Shown here: in pieces, positions 33,903 through 45,060 of the stretch
Layout: the number at the start of each line of letters is the position of its first letter
Numbering within the stretch: position 1 is the stretch's first letter
Origin: Leuctra nigra
Taxonomy: Eukaryota > Arthropoda > Insecta > Plecoptera > Leuctridae
Assembly (NCBI GenBank): GCA_934045905.1
Contig: OW203767.1
Location: 23,935,073-23,999,072, forward strand
DNA: 64,000 nt
Direction of reading: 5' to 3'
Notes under the pieces: generated by a model
The model's database searches: none
Told to the model about the DNA's origin: nothing
Seen by the model: only the letters and a program-made list of their open reading frames with translations
Made by a program: the position numbers and the translations under genes

Positions 33903-34461
33903 GTGATTTCTCTAGCAAATAATTGAATGCCGGGCCGGAAGAACCATGTTACCAACAATTTCATTATTAAACTCAAAACTATTTCAAGGCCATATTATCA
34001 CAATTACTTAGTTTGGAATATATATATGGATGTTAGTATGGGTTTTATTCATTAAATGGGAACCTGAACAGTATATGTATTGCAAAAATGTGTTTATTTG
34101 GAAAGGGTTCCTAATATTTTCGAAAATTTTCCCTGGAGTTCCTTAAATATCTTCGTTGATTAATACGTCTACTAAGCCAATTCCAGCTTTGTTTTCTTGC
34201 TTTTATTTAAATGAATTGCTAGTTTTGGGGCCCGCGCCGTCGGCACACATTCATGGTTCTTCGATGCATGGTTTAATTTGATAAATGCCAAATTGAAAAA
34301 AAAAACATTTTAAGATGGCAGTGGATAGAGCTAAACATGTATATGGTTATTCCACCAAAAAACCCGTTTCGAAAAAAGTGTTGGTTAAATGGTTCTTCCA
34401 GCCCAGCATTCAATTCATTATACCCTATTTCCAATGTATATTTGAGCTCTCAATATAGAAC

Positions 34462-34580
34462 TACCCTCCTGGTTCTGGAGGGTCGTGGCATTGTGCCGGA
34501 TATACAAGAGATTGACCTTTGTCCAAGCAGCGTAACTCAGGAAAATACGATGACAACGACTTGGCCCAGCACAGGAGCAA
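34462..34580 (+). pseudogene. Truncated exon 3 copy (3b)
   Basis: It reads LLVLEGRGIVPDIQEIDLC onward and keeps the exon 3 donor AGCAA/GTAAGT. The 5' half of exon 3 is replaced by unrelated sequence, and the only upstream AG (CAATATAG) is out of phase with exon 5. It immediately precedes array 2. Confidence 0.7.
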
Positions 34581-34635
34581 GTAAGTGCCACTTGTAGGAG
34601 AAATAAATATGAACAATACCATGATGGATTGGCAT

Positions 34636-35546
34636 TGCACGGGAATGCTACTTGCATTGTCACATGTGTATTGTTCTAGACAATGTGGCTACTGTGGTGA
34701 CCGGCAACCTCACAGCTGCACGGGAATGCTACTTTGTGTTGAAACATGTGTATTGTTCTAGACAATGTGGCTACTGTGGTGACCGGCAACCTCCCAGCTG
34801 CACGGGAATGCTTCTTGTGTTGACACATGTGTATTGTTCTAGACAATGTGGCTACTGTGGTGACCGGCAACCTCACAGCTGCACGGGAATGCTACTTGTG
34901 TTGACACATGTGTATTGTTCTAGACAATGTGGCTACTGTGGTGACCGGCAACCTCACAGCTGCACGGGAATGCTACTTGTGTTGACAGATGTGTATTGTT
35001 CTAGACAATGTGGCTACTGTGGTGACCGGCAACCTCACAGCTGCACGGGAATGCTACTTGTGTTGACACATGTGTATTGTTCTAGACAATGTGGCTACTG
35101 AGGTGACCGACAACCTCCCAGCTGCACGGAAATGCTTCTTGTGTTGACACATGTGTATTGTTCAAGACAATGTGGCTACTGTGGTGACCGACAACCTCAC
35201 AGCTGCACGGGAATGCTACTTGTGTTGACACATGTGTATTGTTCTAGACAATGTGTCTATTGAGGTGACCGACAACCTCCTAGCTGCACGGGAATGCTAC
35301 TTGTGCTGACACATGTGTATTGTTCTAGACAATGTGGCTACTGTGGTGACCGGCAACCTCACAGCTGCACGGGAATGCTACTTGTGTTGACACATGTGTA
35401 TTGTTCTAGACAATGTGGCTACTGTGGTCGTGGTGACCGACAACCTCACAGCTGCACGGGAATGCTACTTGTGTGACATATGTGTATTGTTCTAGACAAT
35501 GTGGCTACTGTGGTGACCGGCAACCTCACAGCTGCACGGGAATGCT
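34636..35546 (+). repeat. 81-bp splice-acceptor minisatellite, array 2 (11 units)
   Basis: Same unit as array 1, with TTGTTCTAG acceptors at about 34680, 34761, 34842, 34923, 35004, 35085, 35166 (variant TTGTTCAAG), 35247, 35328, 35409 and 35494. It shares the private variants of the end of array 1 (CTACTGAGGTGACC, GTGGTCGTGGTGACC, TTGTGTGACATATG). It has two units fewer after them, so it was copied with that part and has since changed length. Confidence 0.9.
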
Positions 35547-36616
35547 ACTGGGACAGACACACTGTTGTTTGGTCAGAAGTTACGACGTGGCGTTCTGAAC
35601 CTTGCTACTTACATTCTGACCATCAGGACCTCCTTAAATACGCAGTCGAATACCAGAACAAGTGGAATGAGAACATCATGAATGCAATGGCGGTTTGTGA
35701 ACATATTTTGGTTTAGTCGAATGGGGTCTTAGGACTTGAACTCCTTCTGCCGCCTAAAGGCTGCGTTTCACCAAGATTTTAAACCCGGGTTAGAGACGGT
35801 AAACCTGGTTTAGGGTCTTCTAAACCAGGTTTACTGCCTCTAACCCGGGTTTAGAATCTTGGTGAAATGCAGCCTTAGGGGTATAATTATACATATACCC
35901 CTAAACTTTTCATAAAAACTTTTTATAACTTTTGTTTTTGTTTTTTTATAACAAATTAATATACAAGACTTAATTAATGTTTCGTTTTTAGATAATTAGT
36001 TAGGATGTAGATACAATACATTCTTTCCTTTGATCGTTTCACAAACTATTTTTATTTATACACTCTTAATATTTCCTTTGCTTTACAGTAGGCTTCATCA
36101 GGAGTTTTCTGACAGTTGTAAAATAAATATAACAATTGAAAAACATTTTCCAACATGCTTTTAAGTAATCAGAAAATTTTACAACGAATAACAGTACTAC
36201 AGAAAAACAACAAATAAAAAAAAATTCTCACGTGTACGACGTGAGAAAATTACCATAAATCTGGCAACGTTGTCGGTACTGGAAATTTGAATTATTTTGG
36301 CATTATTTTGGCATACGGTAAGGTATAATGGTTTTATTTAATACTGCTGGATACGGTATGCAGAAATCCATTGGCGATGTTAAAGTGGCACTGCGTGATA
36401 AACCAAATGTTGCTAGTGTTGGTTGGGTTTTAAACTTGCGTGACTTTACAGGGCACTATGTACTTGCAAGGGCTCGTAACAAATGGCTTCAACGGTACAA
36501 CTCTGGATGATATTGTCTCAACAATCGACACCACCATCTCCTTCATGCAGTTTATACCAGCATCGTTGATGATGGATATTTTCTGGAGGATAGTCTATTT
36601 GACTGGACACTTTCAG
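35496..36616 (+). CDS. Duplicated exons 4b and 5b
   Basis: Exons 35496-35692 and 36452-36616 keep the acceptor, the GCG/GTTTGT and CAG/GTGATT donors, phase and full reading frame of exons 4 and 5. They encode ECYWDRHTVVWSEV ... NAMA and GTMYLQGLVTNG ... LTGHFQ. They lie about 2710-2714 bp after the first pair with only scattered differences, so they form a recent tandem duplicate. Whether a transcript uses one pair, or both in series, cannot be told. Both splices are phase-compatible with skipping (exon 5 ends in phase 0, exon 4 begins in phase 1), so serial inclusion of 5a and 4b would need another exon between them. Confidence 0.7.
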
Positions 36617-37173
36617 GTGATTTCTCTAGCAAATAATTGAATGCCGGGCCGGAAGAACCATGTTACCAACAATTTCATTATTAAACTCAAAACTATTTCA
36701 AGGCCATATTATCACAATTACTTAGTTTGGAATATATATATGGATGTTAGTATGGGTTTTATTCATTAAATGGGAACCTGAACAGTATATGTATTGCAAA
36801 AATGTGTTTATTTGGAAAGGGTTCCTAATATTTTCGAAAATTTTCCCTGGAGTTCCTTAAATATCTTCGTTGATTAATACGTCTACTAAGCCAATTCCAG
36901 CTTTGTTTTCTTGCTTTTATTTAAATGAATTGCTAGTTTTGGGGCCCGCGCCGTCGGCACACATTCATGGTTCTTCGATGCATGGTTTAATTTGATTAAT
37001 GCCAAATTGAAAAAAAAACATTTTAAGATGGCAGTGGATAGAGCTAAACATGTATATGGTTATTCCACCAAAAAACCCGTTTCGAAAAAAGTGTTGGTTA
37101 AATGGTTCTTCCAGCCCAGCATTCAATTCATTATACCCTATTTCCAATGTATATTTGAGCTCTCAATATAGAA

Positions 37174-37293
37174 CTACCCTCCTGGTTCTGGAGGGTCGTG
37201 GCATTGTGCCGGATATACAAAAGATTGACCTTTGTCCAAGCAGCGTAACTCAGGAAAATACGATGACAACGACTTGGCCCAGCACAGGAGCAA
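37174..37293 (+). pseudogene. Truncated exon 3 copy (3c)
   Basis: The counterpart of the fragment at 34462-34580, 2713 bp further on, with the donor retained. Upstream sequence (an ATGGTTATTCCACC-like stretch) is shared among 34340, 37050 and 62050. Confidence 0.7.
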
Positions 37294-37351
37294 GTAAGTG
37301 ACACTTGTAGGAGAAATAAATATGAACAATACCATGATGGATTGGCATTGC

Positions 37352-37606
37352 ACGGGAATGCTACTTGTGTTGACACATGTGTATTGTTCTAGACAATGTG
37401 GCTACTGTGGTGACCGGCAACCTCACAGCTGCACGGGAATGCTACTTGTGTTGACACATGTGTATTGTTCTAGACAATGTGGCTACTGTGTTGACCGGCA
37501 ACCTCACAGCTGCACGGGAATGCTACTTGTGCTGACACATGTGTATTGTTCTAGACAATGTGGCTACTGTGGTGACCGGCAACCTCACAGCTGCACGGGA
37601 ATGCTA
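37352..37606 (+). repeat. 81-bp splice-acceptor minisatellite, array 3 (3 units)
   Basis: Three acceptors at about 37392, 37473 and 37554; the last opens exon 4c. It is the shortest of the four arrays. Confidence 0.9.
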
Positions 37607-37751
37607 CTGGGACAGATACACTGTTGTTTGGTCAGAAGTTACGACGTGGCTTTCTGATCCTTGCTACTCTCATTCTGACCATCAGGACCTCCTCAAATAC
37701 GCAGTCGAATACCAGAACAAGTGGAATGAAAACATCATGAATGCAATGGCG
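37555..37751 (+). pseudogene. Isolated exon 4c
   Basis: A full-length exon 4 with intact frame and GCG/GTTTGT donor, slightly diverged from 4a/4b (DRYTVVWSEVTTWLSDPCYSH). No exon 5 follows; a LINE 3' end with a (TTC)n tail interrupts the downstream intron. Probably a dead end of the tandem duplication. Confidence 0.6.
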
Positions 37752-37879
37752 GTTTGTTTTAAGAATATATTTTGTTTTAGTCGAATGGGGTCTTAGGACT
37801 TGAACTTCTTCTGCCGCTTTAAGAACATTTTACCTTTGAGATTGGCGCAAAACCAGAACTTTATTAATTATGTTATTAT

Positions 37880-38097
37880 CTTCTTCTTCTTCTTCTTCTT
37901 CTTCTTCTTCTTCTTCTTCTTCTTCTTCTTCTTCTTCTTCTTCTTCTTCTTCTTCTTCTTCTTCTTCTTCTTCTTCTTCTTCTTCTTCTTCTTCTTCTTC
38001 TTCTTCTTCTTCTTCTTCTTCTTCTTCTTCTTCTTCTTCTTCTTCTTCTTCTTCTTCTTCTTCTTCTTCTTCTTCTTCTTCTTCTTCTTCTTCTTCT
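37880..38097. repeat. (TTC)n microsatellite, about 73 units
   Basis: 218 bp of uninterrupted TTC. It directly abuts the 3' end of the minus-strand LINE fragment, so on the minus strand it is a (GAA)n tail of that element. Poly-Ser, poly-Phe, poly-Glu and poly-Arg frames across it are not genes. Confidence 0.97.
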
Positions 38098-38591
38098 ACC
38101 CGCAAAGATTGGGCTAAAAGCCCGTTCTGTCCTCAAGGTGCAGCCTATCTTTTCCTTGGCCGGCTAATGTCGCGCCTGCCCTTCGGTTCATAGTGAAGGG
38201 CCCATTTGGGATTTCTCTTATTCGACATCCTTTCTACAGGGTCGGCCCATCTTCTCCTGTACTGTGATATATTCTTATTGATTTCCTTCATTCCCAATTC
38301 GGCCCTTATATCCTCATTCCTGATCTTATCTAGCAAACAACACCCTTTTACCGATCTCAAAAAGCGCATCTCAGAAGCCTGAATATCTTTCTTGTCTCTC
38401 TCACGTAATGTCCAGGCTTCACTTCCATACAGCAAAGTGGGAACTGCCATCACATAATAGAATTTTAATTGTGTCTCCTTTCGCGATTTATTTTTTAGAC
38501 TTCTTCTGATAGTCCCACAAATATGCTGAAATTTGTGTATTTTGCTCTGAATATTGTATTGTATTGTATTTTTTATTCGGTTAAGAAACAA
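38098..38591 (-). mobile_element. Non-LTR retrotransposon 3' end (reverse transcriptase C-terminus)
   Basis: The minus-strand frame encodes AVPTLLYGSEAWTLRERDKK, EMRFLRSVKGCCLLDKIRNE, and YRRRWADPVERM ... RRDISRPRKR. This is the conserved C-terminal tail of LINE reverse-transcriptase proteins common in insects. It is 5'-truncated near 38560-38591. After the stop comes a short 3' UTR, then the (GAA)n tail. Confidence 0.88.
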
Positions 38592-39393
38592 TTATACATT
38601 GTATAAACATTGAATCATTGAATATCATTTATTATATAGTCGATATTGTTACATACATACGTATAGGTACTGTATACAAGGATACACAATCAAAAACTTT
38701 TAAATAAACTGCCAAGCACCTTCATCTAAAAGGATTGATATCTAAAAGAATGGCCAAACAATAATATGTTGTTTAAACGTTTTCGCACTTAAAATTCGTG
38801 AATTCATTTCGCCCAGTTAATGCCGCCTAGCACAACACTATAAACCTAACGTTGTGCCCAAATTTGAAGAAAACAATCAATGTGAACCATCATTGTAAGC
38901 TTTAACAAAATTATAAAAATTAAAAGAGATATATAAAAAGAAATCGAAATGTAGAAATTAAACAAAAATTATTTATATTGAAAATAAACGTGTAAAATAA
39001 TTTAAAACACAACTTATTGAAATTAAATTGAAATCATAATTAAAATAATAAAAATAAATCTTTGGCGCATTGTGTCAAGAAGAAGGCAACATAAGAGTGA
39101 GATGACGACGAAGGAGACGCGACGAAAGAAAGAAGATGGCGATAAAGGAGCCGAGGCAGATATAACGTGGGAAGAAGATAGAAGAAGTCTACACGGTTGG
39201 TCAAAACTCAATGCGCAAAAGTTTCATTTTAATTTTTTTTAAGAGAGTTTATCTCAGTGTTTTTTCCCGAAAAGAAACTCATTACCCGATTGAAATCTAC
39301 AGCAGTTCCATCCGGTAATATAGGTAATCCTGAATAAATTCAATCTAAGTGACGAAAATCTTCATACCTGCAAAATAAAGAGTAATCTAAATT
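38592..39393. other. AT-rich spacer without recognised genes
   Basis: Low-complexity AT-rich sequence. A purine-rich stretch at about 39075-39190 (GAAGA-type words) is the only notable composition. No coding feature is supported. Confidence 0.5.
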
Positions 39394-39767
39394 ACTAGGA
39401 AAACGCTCAGTGTACCGCGTTGATGAGCGAGCACGGGTACGTGTACATTCTCGAACCGGAAATGCGTACTTACGCAACGAATACATATACTTCCATACTT
39501 TCAGGATTGAATTGAAATATGACCAGTCAATCAACATAATAAAAGTATATGCTTTTCATCGAAACTTGAAAATAGCATCTAAGCACCGAAAACATTCATT
39601 TTGATACTTCATTTCTGACAGCTATTAAAAATGTCAATATTTAAAAAAAAATTAACCAATCACGGCATTTCAAAAAAAAATTAGTGCCAGAAAACCGCTG
39701 TTTTGGTATTTACTGTGTGCAAAATTTTAGCTCGTTCGGAGAAGTGGTGTGACCTGTACCGCGTTCT
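39394..39767 (+). mobile_element. 5' fragment of TACTAGGAAAACGC family
   Basis: Begins ATTACTAGGAAAACGCTCAG and GTTGATGAGCGAGCACGGG. It breaks off at the start of the next inverted-repeat element, so its 3' half is missing. Confidence 0.6.
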
Positions 39768-40441
39768 GGGACCCTATTCTATATCTCGTTTTGATCTCGT
39801 CGCGGCCGCCTTCGTCTCGGCGCAAGGGTGGTCTCGGCGTCTATCTTAAGGTGGCTCATTCAATCGGGCATAGTCTCAGATTTTCATAATTTTTTGTCTA
39901 CTTATTGATAATCATGCCATACACAATCCTTGAAAAAATTAAACACTTCTCGTGTCTAGTTTCTGAGAAAAATTTAGTTTTCTTCCCCATGTTATCTTAT
40001 GGCAGACAGGTAAAATCGTGTCACATTTAGGCTAATAATGAAGATCTAATTTTTAGTTTGTCCCAACTTTGATCAAAAAACTTATTTTCTGATAGATATT
40101 TGGACATTCTATTAGGAAACAAATTAAAAACAATACCAACGTGTGCTATTTTAAAAGTTATAAACCAAAAACGACATGATTTCCCTATACCTCCTGTGTT
40201 AAAGGTTTGTTCAATCTCGAAAGGCAATAAATTGAAACCTCGCTGTAAGACAGGAGTTGCAAGTTAAATTACATTTTATGATTCTCTTATACTTAAATAT
40301 AGTTGAAATGTTGGAAAAAGTAATTCATGATGGTAATTTCAAAAAAAAAAATTTTTGGAATGTTCGATCGGTTGAGCCACGTTAATGGCAGTGAAACGAA
40401 GGCGGCCGAGACGAGATCAAAAAAAGGTATAGAATAGGGCC
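39768..40441. mobile_element. Small foldback element with a nested TTAA element
   Basis: The outer ends GGGACCCTATTCTATA and TATAGAATAGGGCC are inverted, followed by inverted GATCTCGTCGCGGCCGCC/GGCGGCCGAGACGAGATC. Inside, 39850-40381 is a second element with GGTGGCTCATT / GTTGAGCCACG ends and TTAA on both sides (39846-39849, 40382-40385). Without it the outer element is only about 138 bp. Confidence 0.75.
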
Positions 40442-40559
40442 TCTGGGGGGTTATTCTAAATGCCCTTGTCGTGCTGACCGTCATACCATTACTTATCGCA
40501 AACTCCACCAATCGCATACCGTTGGTTTTGGAATAAGAGACAATTTTATTTAGATTTTG

Positions 40560-43064
40560 CATTTTATGACGTCATTTCCGGTTTTGGTAAAAGTACATTT
40601 CTATTTCGATTATTGATATATATAGATGGCCGTCCGAAGCGTTTAACGCTAGTTTCGTCCCAATCGGTCCATCCATTTTTGAGATATGATGTCACTTCCC
40701 GCTTCAAAATGGCGGCTTCCGGTTGGATTTATAAAAAGGCAGCTCAGACGCTAAAAGTGCACATGTGGTAAACATTTCAGATCGATTAGCATCCCCCCAG
40801 GGATGAATTTTACTTTCAAACTACAGATTATCATGCGGAAAGAAAAGTAGGGATTTTGCAATAAGGTGCGACAACATGAAGAGTTTTAACGAATATATCT
40901 AATTTAGCTGTACCAATATTTCAGTTCTTTTTGTCACGACAACTAATGATTTGATGTTTTTTTCTTCATTGTACCTACACCTTGTCCAACGTTTGCTTGA
41001 AATAGGCCACCATGGTGGGGATAGAGATAAATTCCAAGGTCATCCCATATGACGTAGTTTTATACTAAGTTGGGCAGTATTGACTTCAAATAAGTGTGTT
41101 ATTGACTTATTGGGCACTGACAGAGATTACTAAAGCAAAATCAAGAGTTCCCAGTGTTGTGTGTGTGTTCATTACTAGGAAAACGCTCGGTGTAACGCGT
41201 TGATGAGCGAGCACAGAACATGCAACATTCCCAGACACGATACACGACACTGCAGAAAAGTCGATTTTCTCTGCAACTTTCCAATCTCCATATAAATACT
41301 TTGGATGAATATCAGATCCATTGTGTCGTGTCTTTCCTTCATACTTTTTCCAGCTTTGACAACCCATACTAAACTCGTAAAATGACAAATTATTAATACT
41401 TGACTGATTGGGCTTAACATGTTTAAAATTTTAGATTATGTTGGTCTTGATCACCATGCAAAATTTGAACTTAATCGGAACATTTTGATTGTCGATCAAT
41501 CAGAAGATAGAGGATTTGGCCTTTGTACTGCATCCGATTTGATATGCGCTAGTTTTACCTTGCTTTAATTAGGTATCTAAAAATTCTGCACTGAAAAGTA
41601 TTGATATCAAAAAAATTGCCAAGTCAAAACTTTATTTGAAAATCAAAAAATACTTGGCGCATCGTGTATATAAATAGCTTAGAAGTATAGGCCAGATATA
41701 AAATATACATCAAATATACATATACATATAGTATACCTATAATTCTCAAAAAAATCGATGCGCCAAGTATTTTTTGATTTTCAAATAAAGTTTTGACTTG
41801 GCAAATTTTTTGATATCAATACTTTTCAGTGCAGAATTTTTAGATTTCATATATTTTTTTTTAGTTGAAGAGACTTGGCTGGTATTTTTACACGAAGTGT
41901 TTTTTATGGGGATATCACTCCTTTTTTTAGTTTATTCTTACAACTTGTGACACATATGAAATGAACAATTACTAAATTCTTTAAAAAAAAATCGCCATTT
42001 ACGATTTGGTTACTACTAATGAAAATCTGTTATATATTCATATATAGTCTTTCGTGAAGAATAGCAAAGGTTTCATTCCAATCGGTCAACCCAGTTCCAA
42101 GATATGGCATACACATCGGTTTTCAAAATGGCTGCTAAACTTACTGCACTGCCACATAGAATTCATATCTACAATTAATGTGTATCATTTTAGGCTTTCT
42201 GAATATGTATTCATTGTATAGAATGGGGAATACAATAATTTTTAAATTTGAATTACTTCATTTCCGGGCTCATAAATAAGAACATTCTAGTTTGACTGTT
42301 CCTATTACATTAAGATGGCCTTCCAAATCATTTGGCGCTAGTTTCGTACTGATCGGTCTACCAGTTTTCGAGATACGACGTTACTTCCGGTTTCAAAATG
42401 GCGGCTGAAATCTCTGACCCCTTGAATTTTAATTTACACATGATAACATCTTATTATAAGCTGTCTCAAATAGTATTTATTGTATCAAAATGTAAATTTG
42501 TGAGATTTTTCAAATGTGTGACGTCATTTCCGGTTTTGCTATAAGAAACTGCAAATATTATTGTTGATAATACATAAAGTTGACCGTCTAAATTGTTTGG
42601 CGCTGGTTTCGTTCAAATCTATTTAGCCGTTATTAAGATATGATGTCACTACCGGTTTCAAAATGGCGGATTCCGGTTGGTTTTATAACAACTCAAATGA
42701 GATATCAAAAGTACATACGTTACATAAATATCAAAATAATCGGATCAATCTTTGTTGCCGAAATGCCAATCGATGTATTTCAAATTTCATGACGTCATTT
42801 CCGGTTTCGTTAACATAATTTTCAGTCTTTTGCTACTGATAAATCATATAGATGACCGTCTGAATCGTTTGGCGCAAATTTCGTTCCAATCAGTTTAGCC
42901 GTTGTTGAGATATGACGTCACTTCCGGTTTCAAAATGGCAGCACAAAAAATTCATGGGGTGAAGGTTAAATCAGACGCCAAAAGTGCACACGTGGTAAAA
43001 ATGTGAGATCAATCGGTTCAGCCGTTTATGCTGTGGCCTTGTTACCGGATTTGAATTCCAGGAG

Positions 43065-43106
<42 letters not shown>

Positions 43107-43400
43107 GAGATTATTATTATTATGAAAACCGCCCTAAAACACTGTTTTCACTGCCCTATAGCTCGCAAAGGGCGTAACCTATTGTTCCCAAATTTGGTAT
43201 ATGTAGTAGGGTGGGCCATAGCTCGAAATGAAGATATTTCGCAACAATGTGAGATTTCCCAATTTTAAGATCCAGTAGGCCGAAAATGCCACTTTGATGC
43301 TTACAGTAAAAGTGGGTTGCTCCAGCCTTTTTAAATGAGAGTGTGCGCGCGCCGTACGACTTGGCTGGCGTGGAGCGACCGCTCCACTAGATCTTTGGTT
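40560..43400. mobile_element. Partial foldback element with repeated CRE/ETS/YY1-like blocks
   Basis: Blocks of GAGATATGATGTCACTTCC, CCGGTTTCAAAATGGCGGC and TTTCGTTCCAATCGGTTTAG recur at about 270-bp spacing near 40690, 42120, 42390, 42655 and 42930. A hairpin (about 41575-41905) with CTTGGCGCATCG arms and the terminal block ending GCGACCGCTCCACTAGATC (43355-43396) tie it to copies X and Y. An ACT microsatellite (43065-43106) and a 5' fragment of the TACTAGGAAAACGC family (from 41174) interrupt it. Confidence 0.65.
43065..43106. repeat. (ACT)14 microsatellite
   Basis: Uninterrupted ACT triplets inside the foldback-derived region, followed by a short ATT run. Confidence 0.95.
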
Positions 43401-43998
43401 TTACTGTAAATTGTGGACCGCTTGGCTGCTCTACAGGCCTTGGAGCAGAAGCTTAAAGAAGGCAGGGATGAAAATGTATAGCATACATTTTACAAATATT
43501 TCAAGATTATGGAATAAAATGTCCCTAAAATGACACAAACTTTTGAAAATAACGATAGATAAGACTGAAAATTGGCAAAAATACCTAAAATGTTGGTACC
43601 AGTGACCACGCCAAGTTTCAAGTTGGCCGGTCAATCTGTTCTAGTTTAAATGTCAAAAATCACATGAAATATGGTTTTAAATTTTAACCAATAGGATAAT
43701 TTGGCTGAAACTTTGTATGATTGGGTAAAATATTGGTTGCAATGACTTAGCTAAATTTCAAATTGATCGGAGCAACCAATCGAAAGATATTTTTTTTAAA
43801 ACTTGGAGCCCGTTCAAAAACGATCCCAGGGACCGCCTAGATTACGTTAGCATATGTGCAAAGTTTCAGATCGATTGGTTGTGCGGTTTAACCTGGGCTG
43901 TGCAGACAAAAAAAAAACAAACAAAAAAACAAAAAAACACACAGAGAAAGTGCCATAAGAGTACCGTGGTGACGCTCGCTACGCTGGCTCAATAATTA
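43401..43998 (+). mobile_element. 3' part of TACTAGGAAAACGC family
   Basis: Ends with poly(A), CACAGAGAAAGTGCCATAAG and GACGCTCGCTACGCTGGCTC. The 5' end is missing; its left boundary is uncertain. Confidence 0.55.
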
Positions 43999-45060
43999 AT
44001 AAAAAAAAATTGTTTGAATTGAATCAATTTAGAATATAGAAATATATTCATCATTTATTTCCATGCGGATTGTGTTGGTTTGGTTTGGTTCTTGTTTCGA
44101 GTTTAATTTAAATTAGGAAATTTGTTTTAATATATAATGTTTTATGGTGTGCTTATGTTGATTCATTGTCGATACACCATTATGATCTATTGGCAATAAA
44201 TACACTAAATTTAAATAAATGAAATACTTAACATGTTTTATTGATTCATGACGATTATTATTAAAGCCATTTAAAGTTTGGGATATTTCGTCATGTTTTT
44301 ATTTCGTCATGTCTTTATTGTCATGTATTTAATTTTATAAAAAAATATTACGAAATATCCCAAAACTTTGAATTGCTAATAAAATACTGTTATCCATCAA
44401 TAAAGACCTACTCCATGCAGTTAAATCGAATTTACGCCACAATTGGGGCCTTTCTGTTCAACTACGTTTTCCTCATATCCCATCGATCCCCGATATAATT
44501 TTGAACCCCCCCCCCCCCCCCCCCACACTCAAAATAAAGTTTCTACGCGCCTGCTTGTGACTCCGAAGTCTCCCTGTAAATAAGCAAGCATCTCAACGAC
44601 GCTGTCGACGAACCACGCCGAGTCAGTGTGACCTGGAGGTCACGCAAATCATCTGCGACAACGCTGCTTGACCAGAGGTCATCATAAATCTTCAACGGTG
44701 ACAAACATCAAGAACATCATGTAAGTTTGAACGAACATTGAATGTCTTGTCACTAGAACAGTTTATTTATTTGTTACTCAATTGCAATTGCAAATTATAA
44801 TTTTTAAAAAAATTCTCAATCTCTGCTCTACCCTGAACGATCCCGTTTGGTTACAGTGGCACACAACGTGAGGGACTTCGAAACTTGCGCGCCTGAGAGT
44901 AATTTTCCGTGAGGATTTATTACGTTCTTGAGTGTGAGGGAAGTTTCGCCTTTTTTGTAACAGTCGGAGAAAGATTTTGCGTAAATTTTCCACCTACCAC
45001 GTTATTTTACCGAGAATCAACCCACTAAGTAAAATTCAGTAAAATTCAATATGGTGTGAT
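43999..45060. other. Spacer with inverted repeat and C-run
   Basis: Near 44275-44375 AAGTTTGGGATATTTCGT pairs with ACGAAATATCCCAAAACTT. A C-run lies at about 44508-44524. No coding feature is recognised; the part just before 45060 may be the leader of the retroelement relic that follows. Confidence 0.5.

Noticed and set aside
37800..38193. Poly-Ser, poly-Phe, poly-Glu and poly-Arg open frames
   Set aside because: Translations of the (TTC)n tract on both strands; no gene context.
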